Program-made: the position numbers and the translations under genes
Notes under the pieces: generated by a model
Seen by the model: the letters and a program-made list of their open reading frames with translations, nothing else
Databases searched by the model: none
What the model was told of the DNA's origin: nothing
From: Haliotis asinina
Lineage: Eukaryota; Mollusca; Gastropoda; Lepetellida; Haliotidae
Direction of reading: 5' to 3'
Assembly: GCF_037392515.1 (NCBI RefSeq)
Contig: NW_027133905.1
Location: 124,001 to 188,000 of the forward strand
Length of the DNA stretch: 64,000 nucleotides
In this document: positions 52,611-64,000 of the stretch, one piece after another
How the letters are laid out: each line of letters begins with the position of its first letter
Numbering within the stretch: position 1 is the first letter of the stretch

Positions 52611-53391
52611 CTGCTGACTTCTCAAACTGTCGTCTACGTAAAATGTATCCAGCCTGGTATGGTTGCAGAAAACATGCATTACATACTAGCCAGGTAGCAA
52701 TGCAAAACAATCTGTTACAATAACTGTTTAATATGTAACATATTCTGATAATGGAATGGTTCTTTGATGTGTTATCGTTGGATCGTTTTTACCTGAATCA
52801 CCCTGAATGCACAGCTGATCGCTATTTCCGGTTTAGTTGAAGATGTATATTCACGTGAATATACGTCTCTGATAACAGGTAGCTTAACAGGAGCAACAAT
52901 TAAAATACGCACGCACGAGACTCACAGTAGACAGACGTGGTCACGGCCACTGATCCAGTTGTTGCGTTGTGCATCAGCTCCGTGTGGTTTCGGGATACAG
53001 TTCTGTATGGATTCCTTTGGATTTATTGGAGTTTGCGATCTACAGGAACACTAAGAAAGTGAGTAGATAGGTATTTCTTTACCGTTATTAATACTAGAAC
53101 AATCATGTAATCATCCGTGGGTACTCGGGGGTACGTTAGGCCATGGCCAGCATGTTTTTGTTCTTATCTTACAATTATACTTTCAACAATGAACTGTAAC
53201 ACATGGTGGTGTAACGTACACGTTTCTCCATCGTACATCCTTCACACACCATGTTTACGATCTGAAAATGTTTTCTCTCTCTCTCTATTTTACTGAGAAA
53301 TACCAGATGTCACTATATCTTTTAAAGGCAGACATCTTTTTATATCTGTGTATCTGTGTATACGGCATGTTGCCCATAAACGACAACTTAA
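52611..53391. other. Unique DNA, possibly the 5' UTR of LINE copy C
   Basis: No ORF1-like reading recognised before the LINE endonuclease start. A short TCTC run is at about 53275. Confidence 0.35.
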
Positions 53392-56300
53392 ATGACAGCA
53401 AATCTCAAAGTGGTATCACAAAATTGTAGAGGCCTACACAATGTGATTAAGAGAAAGAAGGTATTTAGATTTCTTCGTAAAAGAAAAGAAAATGTTTATT
53501 GTCTACAGGATGATCATTTTACGATTCAACAAGAACAGTTGATAAAACAAGAATGGGGGTATAATGGGTGTTACTTCAGTTCCTACAAAGGAGTGAGTGA
53601 GTGAGTGAGTTTAGTTTTACGCCGCACTTAGCAATATTACAGCTATATGGCGGCGGTCTGTAAATAATCGAGTCTGGACCAGACAATCCAGTGATCAACA
53701 ACATGAGCATCGATCTGTGCAATTGGGAACCGATCACATGCGTCAACCAAGTCAGCCAGTCGACCACCCGATCCCGTTAGTCGCCTCTTACGACAAGCTG
53801 AGTCGCCTTTTATGGCAAGCATGGGTTGCTGAAGGCCTATTCTACCCCGGGACCTTCACGGGTCTCCTACAAAGGAAATGCACATGGGTCAGTAGTCTTG
53901 TTCAATCATAACTTTGACTTCAAAGTGGTTGGCGAATGTTATGATACAGAAGGAAATTACGTAGCTTAAAAAGTGACATCGGGTGAAACATCTTACACAA
54001 TAATGAGCATATATGCTCCAAATAAAGATGACCCAGTATTTTTTGAAAATATTATAGATATCGTGATGAAATTTGACAGTGATGAAATATGTTTATGTGG
54101 GGGATTGGAACCTAGTTCTCAACCATTCACTAGATACATACAATTACAAGCATGTAGATCATCCGAAATCAAAAGAAAAGATTATGGAACTAACTGATAC
54201 TTTCGATCTTAAGGATCCATGGCGAGAACTGAACTTTGAAGAAAAAAAGATACACATGGCGACAGCCTACACCGCTAAAACAAGCCCGACTGGATTTTTT
54301 TCTCATATCTCATAATCTTCTGCCATTTGTCGAAACTTGTGAAATTCGACCAAGTATCAACTCTGACCATTCAGTAATTGAATTAAATCTTAAACTGTCC
54401 CCTTTAGCTCATGGTAAAGGCTTTTGGAAGTTTAAAAATTCTTTATTAACAGATCGAATATACATAAAGCTTGTAAAAGATACTATTCACTCTATTTTAG
54501 ATCAATATAGAACAGATTGTCAGGACGGAATCAGTACGTATGCCATTGACGATCAGTTGTTGTGGGAAACTCTGTTGCTAATGATAAGAGGTAAAACTAT
54601 CTATTATTCTTCTACGCTCAAAAAAATAAAAATCGAAAAAGAACAAAATCTACAAAGTAAACTTGAATCCCTTGAAGTAGAATTGGACGATAGGGATGAT
54701 ATGATGATTCGATCGCATGCAAGATGGATTGAAGGAGAAAAGCCAACTAAATATTTTCTGAACCTAGAATCCAGAAATTTTTTGAATAAAGCCATTACAG
54801 AATTGGAAAAAAAATATGGTTCTTTAGTACATACAACATCAGAAATCATAACGAGACAAAACGATTCTGTGAAAAGCTTTATACCAAACAGGATGTTTGT
54901 TCCATTAATCTTAGTGATCACTTTAAATATACTGAAACAACGATCCTATCTGATGAAGAAAAATCATCTCTGGAAGGTGATTTAACTAAAACAGAAATAT
55001 CCATAGCTTTAAAAAAAATATGAAAAATGAAAAAAGTCCCGGCCCGGACGGCTTTACAACTGAATTTCTTAAATTCTTCTGGAAAGACTTGGGTGACTTT
55101 TTATTTAAACTCCTTAAACTCTGGATATTGCAAAGGAAAACTTACAACAAAACAAATTCAAGGCTTGATAACATGTATTCCAAAAGGAAACAAACCAAAG
55201 AAATATAAGAACAATTGGCGTCCTATTTCTCTTTTGAATACATCATACAAAGTAGGAGCTGCTGCCATTGCCAACCCTTTAAAAAGAGTATTACCAACTA
55301 TAATCAATGAAGATGAAAAAGGATTTCTATCAGGCCGCTATATTGGAGAGGTAACAAAACTGATATATGACTTAATGAAACACACTGAAACATTTCAAAT
55401 CCCTGGCTTATTGTTGATGATTGATTTCAAAAAGGCATTCAATTCAGTAGATAGAAAATATCTTTAGAAGGTTCTACAATTTTAAAAATTTTGGTATATC
55501 ACATTGGATTGAAACTCTTTACAATGATGTAGAATCTCGTGTGGTCGTTAATGGCTTTGTATCAGACTCCTTTAAGATTGATCGGGGTTGCCGCCAAGGA
55601 GATCTGTTGAGTTTCTAGGTATTATGGTTAGAAATAACAAAGATATAAAATTAGGTAGGATTAGGTAGGGCAACATCGAATATCTTCTTGCACAAATGGC
55701 AGACGACACAACCTTAACTTTAGATGGAAATGAGAAAAGTTTGTAAGGCACTCTTAATACTCTTCAACTCTTTCAACGTTTTTCTGGACTAAAGATAAAT
55801 GTGGAAAAAACAAAGTTAATTTGGACAGGCTCAAAGAAAAGGTCACGATATAAACTCTGCAGTGACTGGAAATTTGATTTGACTCAGACAGAATTCTCTT
55901 TACTGGGAATACATTTTTTGATCTTGAATGTATGGTTGAAAAAATTATGATAAAAAAAATATTTTATATTGAAAAACAAATGAACATTTGGTCAGCCAGG
56001 AGTCTTACTCCTTTTGGAGGAAATACTATATTGAAATCACTCCTACTTCCAGAATTAAATCATCTATTTTCATCATTTCCAGATCCACCTAAGGTCCAAC
56101 TCGAAAGCCTTCAGAAAAAATGTTTCAACTTTATATGGAGAGGTAAACCAGATAAGGTAAAAAGAAATGTCTTGGTTCTTAACCCGGAACATGGAGGCAT
56201 AAAAGCCCCCAGTATGAGAGAAATAATAATGTCCCAAAAACTGAGATGTATAGGCCGATTGCATAGTGGAAATCTTAAGTGGAATATGCTGTTCATCAAC

Positions 56301-57265
56301 AGACTTAGAAACGAAAAATTAGTTTGGTTAGCAGGTAGCACCTACATAGAAAAAGAAATTATTCCTGATATGACTATTTATTTTTGGGAGGGATGTACTT
56401 CTGTCATATTCCCATTTTCTAAGAACCTGTAAAAAACGTTAGATATACAAAAATCCGAACTGCTCAGTCAGTCGATTTGGAATAATGACGAAATTAAAAT
56501 TGACAATCGACCATTTTCTACAATTCATGGTATAAAGATTGAGTTGAGTTTTAAAATTTGATGAATTTCAGATGAAGTTTAAAGTTAAAACAAATTTTTT
56601 GACTTTCGACAGCGTAAAAAGAGCAGTGTCAGCCTATATAAACAAACCTAAACATAATGAAAAAGAAATAAACGTTCTTTTATGTCCAATTTACCCTTTC
56701 AGTTTTTACCATATTGATAAAAAGTTAAAAAGTAAACACGTGTATGCAATATTGCTTGACTCTAAGTTTCAACAATTGTCTTGCTATAAAAAATGGGAAA
56801 GAACTTTAGGCCTACAATTTCCAGATGAAGACTGGAGAGTGTTCAATACCATTGCACAAAAAGCTACTCGTAGTTCTGATCTAAAATGATTCCAATATAG
56901 AATAATTCATCGTATTCTTCCGATTAACATTTTTAAGATTAAGATAAAGTTATCAGATTCGCCTTTCTGTCGTCTTTGCAATGCAGAAGTAGAGACCATA
57001 AAGCACCTATTTTTGTATTGCAAAGAAACTGTGGAAATTTGGAAACATCTAGAAATGTGGTTAAAATCAGTTCAAGTAAATGTAACATTCACGATTTCAA
57101 ACATAATGTTTGGTTTAAAAGGAAAACAAAACTATCCTATAAATGCGATAATTTTTATAGTCAAAAACCTGATTTACAAATTCTCTACCAAAAAGCAAAA
57201 ACCTTATATTGCTAACATCAAGAACCAGATTAAACAGTACTATGATTCCTCAAAATATTCATACC
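53392..57265 (+). mobile_element. L1/Tx1-like LINE ORF2 (copy C), broken
   Basis: Best-preserved LINE here. Endonuclease: VVSQNCRGLHN and VYCLQDDHFTI (53392-53592), then YTIMSIYAPNKDDP and WNLVLNHSLDTYNYK (about 53990-54160). Linker and RT start lie at 54236-55467 (WRPISLLNTSYKV, GFLSGRYIGE, LLMIDFKKAFNSVDRKYL). The RT catalytic region around 55600 is deleted after RQGDLL. The rest is MADDTTLTLDG, EKTKLIWTGSKKRSRYKLC, LTPFGGNTILKSLLLPELNH (55932-56432), and a C-terminal HLFLYCKETVEIW zinc-like patch near 57000. Defects: a SINE insertion, a stop near 53968, an extra G near 54105, and several other frame breaks. Confidence 0.85.
53581..53876 (-). mobile_element. Full-length SINE inserted in the LINE endonuclease, 12-bp TSD
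   Basis: The 272-bp SINE (53593-53864) is bracketed by TCCTACAAAGGA (53581-53592 and 53865-53876). The LINE reading (CYFSSYKG) resumes exactly at the second duplicate. Tail repeat on the left, 'gggaccttcacgggtc' end on the right, so it is reversed relative to the copy at 51900. The near identity of the two implies recent activity. Confidence 0.95.
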
Positions 57266-57274
57266 GGTTATCAG

Positions 57275-57400
57275 GGTGGGTGAGTGAGTGAGTGAGTTAA
57301 TATTTAATGTCACATCGGCAATGTCTCAGCCATATCGTGACGAGAACATTTAATATTGAAATGAAATATATGTATAGTAAAAAACCTGTCAACGATGGAC
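57275..57400 (-). mobile_element. Second (GTGA)n-tailed repeat type, fragment
   Basis: 'gtgagtgagtgagtgagtta' followed by 'atgtcacatcggcaatgtct' and 'cagccatatcgtgacgaga'. The tail is like the common SINE but the body differs. It sits immediately behind the end of LINE copy C. Confidence 0.5.
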
Positions 57401-59500
57401 AGTAAAGCAACTAGATCATCACAAATGAGTTTAAAACTAGCGTGGAAAGTTAAAGCTTATATCACTATTCGGACAATACAGTATAAAAAGCAGGCTATAG
57501 ATTGCCAACAACTGAAGGTAGATCACCATACTAGGGACCATGGGGACTTACTGTGCCTTTGCTACCTGCATGGACCCTGGTTATCAGGTGAAGAAGGCAT
57601 GTTTGTTAAATTCTGGTCCTCCCTACATGATTTATTGAGAGTATGATGTCTTTTACTGTTATCAATTATCTCTACTATACATCAGAAGCTAGTCTTTATA
57701 ATTTATTGAGAATACATGTATTCGTTTTTTTGTGTGTGTGTCTGAATATTGTGTCATGTCTGTATGTTGAAAATATGAAACTAAACTAAAATAAATAAAT
57801 AAATCACGTTTAGTGATTTTTGTTTGCAAGTTTCCCCTAAATATATGTGTTTTCATTTTCAAAGTTTGTTTATTTACACCTTCAACGATACGATATATTT
57901 TTGACTGGGCACAATTCACGAAAAAGCACTTTTGTTATGTCCTTGGAATATACGATCTTACTTGGCCTTTGTTCTACATTATGTAATAGGTACTATAACG
58001 CGGATGTCTAATAACGCGGGGGTCATCCGTGTACCCCATCACCCGAGTTATGGCGAGGGGTAACTGTATAGTGTTGTTTGTTGTTTATTTTCACTAATTA
58101 TGTTTAGTAGAGTTACAAATCTAGAACTTGTGGTTAATAACTGGATCTTCTTCCCCTGGACACCATAGATGATGTGTAAGTGAAGTACAATGCTGTGTCA
58201 ATTATTTTCATGTACACAAAAACCACAATTACAATTTCCGACATTTTACAGCTGCCAGGGAACCTCCTGTATAAGGGGACAAGGAAGCTGTCATTAATGA
58301 ATGGAATGAAAGAAAACCATTGAAGAAGTCAGGAATACAAATCAACAGCATTTGATGCCAGCTCCAGGGGGAGCTGTCCACTTCCTCAAAGATGATGGGA
58401 AATGAATGTCATCTTGAGGTGCTGCATGACGGACCCGTGCATCCATTATACAAGATTACTGATGTTGTTTGGATGTGCTGTGATGATTGTGTTTTCATAG
58501 GGATACCAGCCAAGTTCCAGGGAGAAGTGTCCACATCACTGGTGTTGCAGTGAAGGCATATAACCGTGCTGTGTAACATAAACTTATATGTATAAGGAAT
58601 GCTTCTGCCACTGTTGACTCGAGTTGTCAGATAGTGGAAGGAGAGATTCTGAATCAGTTTTGACTGAGTTATTTAATTTCTGATTTACTAGGTGAGAATC
58701 TTACCTGGATTTGTCGTCTGGTCCATGGAATAATTGGCGGGTATGCGAGTAGACACAATAATGTGACAGATTTGTTTTGTGCATGAAGGATGGTGTCCAG
58801 TTGTTTTATGTTGTGCATTATTCCAGTGCCAGTTCTTGAGTGCTTGTTCTGTATTTGTTTGAATGGGCACAGAAAGACATGATAGAATGATAAATTGTTG
58901 CTGTTCGAGGTTTATTGCTTGTTGTAATACTGCCTATATTGCTTTTAATTCTGCTGAATTAGTGCGGATGCACTTGATATAATGTAGGTTGGTTGTGTTT
59001 GTTTGTGATTGTGTGAGATGGGGACAATGGGGTGTAACCCCTAAGAATTTTATTATTCCCCTGGGATGTAATATAATTTATCTAATTAACATTAATTAAG
59101 AGACATCGAATTGGAAGGTGATCAATAATTAATTTCACAAATTTCTTTAGTTGGGCTGGTGAGATGTTACAAGATATCTCAAACTGATATTTGCTGTTCA
59201 GTACATTTTGTGTTGGTGGTGTTCTCTCAGCAGATGCTCACAATACCTGTTAGGAAAATGCATATGCAATTTGATATTCTCCTATTTTGGCATTTTTTGT
59301 AGCTTTACTAGAGGGCCATTAGTTTTTACTGTTTGTACTGTAGATGGCCGTGGTGTCATGTTTTATGCTTCTGCTAATTTACAGAAAACACATTTGTAAG
59401 GCTTATATTACCCCTAACTGTACCAAAAGTACCATATATACAATGCATGCTGTATACGCGCACCTACATTCCTACTTTATTGATGACAAACAAAATATAT
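57401..59500. other. Unique intergenic DNA
   Basis: No gene recognised in about 2.1 kb. 'aataaataaataaatc' occurs at about 57790. ORFs of 60-83 codons lack motifs. Confidence 0.4.
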
Positions 59501-61060
59501 ATGACACAATATGTGATCTGTACGCATATATGATACATATGTCACGTTATATGATACGTATGCATATACGATACATATGTCACGTTATATGATACATATG
59601 TCACGTTATATGATACGTATGCATATATGATACATATGTCACGTTATATGATACGTATGCATATATGATACATGTCACGTTATATGATACATATGTCACG
59701 TTATATGATACATATGTCACGTTATATGATACGTATGTCACGTTATATGATATGTATGCATATATGATACATATGTCACGTTATATGATATGTATGCATA
59801 CATATGTCACGTTATATGATACGTATGCACATGTGATACATATGTCACGTTATATGATCTGTACGCATATATGATACATATGTCACGTTATATGATACAT
59901 ATGTCACGTTATATGATACGTATGCATATATGATACATATGTCACGTTATATGATACGTATGCATATATGATACATATGTCACGTTATATGATACGTATG
60001 CATATATGATACATATGTCACGTTATATGATACGTACGCATATATGATACATATGTCACGTTATATGATACGTACGCATATATGATACATATGTCACGTT
60101 ATATGATACGTATGCATATATGATACATATGTCACGTTATATGATCTGTATGCATATATGATACATATGTCACGTTATATGATACGTACGCATATATGAT
60201 ACATATGTCACGTTATATGATATGTATGCATATATGATACATATGTCACGTTATATGATACGTACGCATATATGATACATATGTCACGTTATATGATACG
60301 TACGCATATATGATACATGTCACGTTATATGATACGTACGCATATATGATACATATGTCACGTTATATGATACGTATGCATATGTGATACATATGTCACG
60401 TTATATGATCTGTATGCATATGATACATATGTCACGTTATATGATACATATGTCACGTTATATGATACGTACGCATATATGATACATATGTCACGTTATA
60501 TGATATGTATGCATATATGATACATATGTCACGTTATATGATACGTACGCATATATGATACATATGTCACGTTATATGATATGTATGCATATATGATACA
60601 TATGTCACGTTATATGATACGTACGCATATATGATACATATGTCACGTTATATGATACGTACGCATATATGATACATATGTCACGTTATATGATACGTAC
60701 GCATATATGATACATGTCACGTTATATGATACGTACGCATATATGATACATATGTCACGTTATATGATACGTATGCATATGTGATACATATGTCACGTTA
60801 TATGATCTGTATGCATATATGATACATATGTCACGTTATATGATACATATGTCACGTTTTATGATACGTATGCATATATGATACATATGTCACGTTATAT
60901 GATACATATGTCACGTTATATGATACGTACGCATATATGATACATATGTCACGTTATATGATACGTATGCATATATGATACATATGTCACGTTATATGAT
61001 ACATATGTCACGTTATATGATACATATGTCACGTTATATGATACGTATGAACATGTGATA
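59501..61060. repeat. 38-bp AT-rich satellite (22-bp and 16-bp submodules)
   Basis: Long array of 'atatgtcacgttatatgata' (22-bp module) alternating with 'cgtacgcatatatgat' (16-bp module), giving mostly 38-bp periods with occasional direct repeats of the 22-bp module. The 16-bp module varies as cgtacgc, cgtatgc, tgtatgc and ctgtatgc. It is rich in short palindromes (CATATG, CGTACG, ATGCAT). Confidence 0.93.
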
Positions 61061-61489
61061 CACAGGTCCTTTGTTATTACTAAAATGGCTAAGCGACACC
61101 CTTTTAATAATAAATATTTTTTGCAACACCTCTATCCATGCACTTGTGCATTTTTAAAGACATTATTACCCTAGATAAAGATTGTTAGCTGCCGATATAG
61201 ATTTGTATCTAAATGCTTCATGTTACATTTCCTTGCCAATGGTGTAAGGATCTATAATGAAATATCACATCATAGTGGAATAAAGGTACGTATGAAATAT
61301 CCTTTTTTTTCTGTGTAATGTTGAAAGCAATGTTGTTGTGCGAGGTGTGCTCATTTTGTACGGTTTTGTTTCTGAAATATCTTAAATTACCTATAAGCAG
61401 CAGAATCTCTGCTTCTAAATTGCAGGATTTGTAGGTCATCACTTGGTAGTCTGCTTCAGCAAGCAACAAGCATACACTTGTTATACATA
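61061..61489. other. Unique spacer
   Basis: No motif-bearing gene; the 135-codon reverse ORF at 61218-61625 runs into the satellite and shows no domain. Confidence 0.4.
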
Positions 61490-63430
61490 AAAAACAATGC
61501 ATCATATTGTGAACATCATCATATTGTCCGATGGTATGTGCATCAACTGTGAACGAACTTAATGAATTCCAGTTCACCATGCAACCAATGTTGACACAGC
61601 TCTTTTTAGACACGTTTACAGGCATTTCTTAATTTTTACATGGGCAATGAAAGGGGGGACCTCCCTTCATCGTGTTCTATCGTTTTCATAATGCAGTTAC
61701 ACATTTGGTTTTTGCACCACATGTTGTCAGATGGTATAGGCACTTGTCCAGCAACTGTAAATGGTCTGACTGACTTCCAATTCACCATCCAACTGATGTG
61801 TATAGGATGTATTTTGGGGTATTTTGTCAGCCATATATAAGTTTTGCCATGGACAGTGAGAGGGGCTACCTCTTGTTCATGTTATATAATTTTTCAGAAT
61901 GCAAGTAAACATCTGTTTTCTACACCATATGCTGACATATGGTATAGGGACATCTGCAGCAGCTGTCAATGGTCTGAGTGAATTCCAGTGCACCATGCAA
62001 CCGATGTAGATAGGGTGTATTTAGGGGTATTTTCTCAGCCATATATGATTTTTGCATGGACTGTGAGAGGGGCTTCCTCTTGTTGGTGTTATATCACTTT
62101 TCATAATGCAAGTGAATATCTGGTGTTTGTACCACATGTTGTCAGATGGTATAGGCACATGTCCAGCAGCTGTAAATGGCCTGAGTGAATTCCAATGCAC
62201 TATGCAACCGATGTAGATAGGGTGTATTTTGGGGTATTTTTTCAGGAATGTATACGTTTTGGCATGTACAGTGAGAGGGGCTAACTCTTGTTGGTGTTAT
62301 ATCAATTTTCATAATGCAAGTAAACATCTGGTTTTTGCACTACATGTTGTCAGATGGTACAGGCACATGTGCACCAACTGTCAATGGTCTGAGTGAATTC
62401 CAGTGCACCATGCAACCGATGTAGATAGGGTGTATTTTGGGGTATTTTTTCAGGAATTTATACGTTTTGGCATGTACAGTGAGAGGGGCTAACTCTTGTT
62501 GGTGTTATATCAGTTTTCACAATGCAAGTAAACATCTGGTTTTTGCACTACATGTTGTCAGATGGTATAGGCACATGTGCACCAACTGTCAATGGTCTGA
62601 GTGAATTCCAGTGCACCATGCAACCAATGTAGATAGGGTGTATTTTGGGGTATTTTTTCAGGAATTTATACGTTTTGGCATGTACAGTGAGAGGGGCTAA
62701 CTCTTGTTGGTGTTATATCAGTTTTCACAATGCAAGTAAACATCTGGTTTTTGCACTACATGTTGTCAGATGGTACAGGCACATGTGCACCAACTGTCAA
62801 TGGTCTGAGTGAATTCCAGTGCACCATGCAACCGATGTATTTAGGGTGTATTTTGGGGTATTTTGTCAGCCATTCATAACTTTTCCCATGGACAGTAAGA
62901 GGGGTTCCCTCCTGTTGGCGTTATATCATTTTTCATAATGGAAGTAAACATTTGGTGTTTGTACCACATGCTGACATGATACAGACACATGTGCAGCAAC
63001 TGTCAATGCTCTGAGTGAACTCGAATGCACCATGCACCCGCTGTGCATATTGTGTATTTTTGGGTATTTTGTCAGCCATTTGTGACTTTTTGCGTTGAGA
63101 ATTGACAATGAGATGGGCGCCCTCCTGTTGGCGTTAAATCATGTTTTCATAATCCAAGTAAACATCTGGTTTTTGTACCACATTGTCAGATGGTATAGGT
63201 CCATGAGCACCAACTGTCAATGTTCTGACTGAATTTCATTGCACCATTCAAACCTGTGTGGATAAGTTGTATTTGGGGGTACTTTATTAGCCATTTGTAA
63301 CCTTTTGCATGGACAATGAGAGGAGCTCCTTTTTGTCAGTCTTGTACACTTGTTCATGTTGCAGTTAGACAGCTGGTTCTTGTACCACATGTTTTAGATG
63401 ATATAGGCACATGTGCACGTGCACTAACTG
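61490..63430. repeat. ~208-bp satellite, about nine copies
   Basis: The anchor 'tgtcagatggta...ggcaca' recurs about every 208 bp (near 61519, 61727, 61936, 62141, 62349, 62557, 62765, 62970, 63185 and 63390). Each copy also has 'ttccagtgcaccatgcaacc', 'gggtgtattttggggtattt' and 'gtgagaggggct'. Copies from about 62240 to 62830 are nearly identical; copies at both edges are strongly diverged. Confidence 0.92.
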
Positions 63431-63640
63431 TAATTGGTCTGTAAACGATTTGTGACCAAACTTTCCATGATTTTACACAGGTTAGACGTTAAGGTCTGTA
63501 TGAAACAGGGCGAGATGGATCTTTACCGAAATGCGCAAGTAAATTTCCCGAGCACAAACTTTGTGTACAACTAAAGGCAAAATATAACCTCCCTTGGTTG
63601 AATTACCTCCCTTGCCACAGGCGAGCAATCCTCACCAAAC

Positions 63641-63859
63641 ATGGCTGCCACAGTGCAAATAATAGATAGTAAACAGACCGGACCAAATGGCTTTGAAGGT
63701 TATACAGTGCGTGATTTGAAGGCACACCTGCGGGAACGAGGCTGTCATGTATCAGGGACAAAGGCCGAGCTCATAAAGCGTGCTATGGGATTGAGGGTTC
63801 TGTCTGAAAGGCAGTTCTCCAACACTGACCTTGAGCAGACAGAGGACAAAGTTGAACAG
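63641..63859 (+). CDS. First coding exon of a host SAP-domain gene
   Basis: The ATG at 63641 is in a good context (accaaacATGG). The 73 codons include a SAP domain at about residues 19-52 (FEGYTVRDLKAHLRERGCHV...GTKAELIKRAMGL), a helix-turn-helix-like DNA-binding fold of chromatin and repair proteins. The exon ends in frame with a donor 'cag|gtagat' at 63859/63860; without splicing a stop comes four codons later. Downstream exons lie outside the window, so the full protein is unknown. It is similar in type, but not in sequence, to the SAP-like repeats of the Polinton polymerase. Confidence 0.65.
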
Positions 63860-64000
63860 GTAGATCAATGTTGATGTTTCTGATTTAAATTATTTAAAAT
63901 AAATGATTTTTGGCCGAAAATGACATGTTACGACATAATTAGGTTGAAAATGGGTAAAATTTTATTTTGTTTTCCAATCATAGGCTCCCATGTCATTTCA
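63860..64000 (+). other. Start of an intron, continuing beyond the window
   Basis: Follows the predicted donor; AT-rich and without coding signal. Confidence 0.45.

Noticed and set aside
53973..54197. Separate small gene of 74 codons
   Set aside because: It is the LINE endonuclease shifted by an extra G near 54105, not an independent gene.

Overview
The window looks like nuclear DNA of a gastropod mollusc, most likely an abalone (Haliotis). That assignment rests on recognising an abundant short repeat: a (GTGAGTGA)n-tailed element with a conserved 'cgccgcactcagcaatatt' core, seen as full copies, fragments and a copy inserted in a LINE. The host DNA is AT-rich, gene-poor and crowded with minisatellites, which take up roughly 19 kb of the 64 kb by my reading.

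The centrepiece is an apparently complete Polinton/Maverick (adintovirus-like) element at 12767-27331. It has 319-bp terminal inverted repeats that differ at only four positions, a short target duplication (tcacc, or ttcacc if one base is shared), and about 16 tightly packed open genes. The replication and integration genes are a protein-primed type B DNA polymerase and a retrovirus-type integrase. The virion genes are a double jelly-roll-like major capsid protein, an A32/FtsK-type packaging ATPase, a candidate penton-type protein and two fibre-like paralogues. There are also several small membrane proteins, including one with a design resembling the membrane-lytic adenovirus protein VI, and a Cys-rich finger protein. 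No adenovirus-type cysteine protease is visible. Genes at 13.1-16.0 kb and 17.2-18.4 kb run leftward; the rest run rightward. Two 32-35 bp AT-rich divergent spacers share the 10-mer ATTTATATAA. The polymerase starts with three SAP-like repeats, and a fourth copy stands upstream as a separate small ORF.

Left flank (1-12766): a CT-rich 69-bp minisatellite field, a 49-bp array, a 618-bp inverted-repeat transposon with 9-bp target duplications, a CR1/jockey-like LINE tail, a 2.6-kb 68-bp array, an L1/Tx1-like LINE fragment with a 146-bp diverged tandem repeat behind it, and a SINE with a tRNA-like head.

Right flank (27332-64000): SINE pieces, a second L1/Tx1-like LINE broken by a hairpin element, a SINE and a 2.1-kb 20/21-bp array that seems to have grown out of the LINE's own codons. 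A 29-bp array and a 57-bp array follow. The 57-bp unit aligns to the catalytic core of an adjacent I-PpoI-like His-Me endonuclease gene (43297-43689, minus strand). Then come a 69-bp array (44.8-46.4 kb), a third LINE (53.4-57.3 kb) with a SINE inserted between 12-bp duplications, a 38-bp AT-rich satellite (59.5-61.1 kb), a 208-bp satellite (61.5-63.4 kb) and, at the edge, the first coding exon of a host SAP-domain gene (63641-63859).
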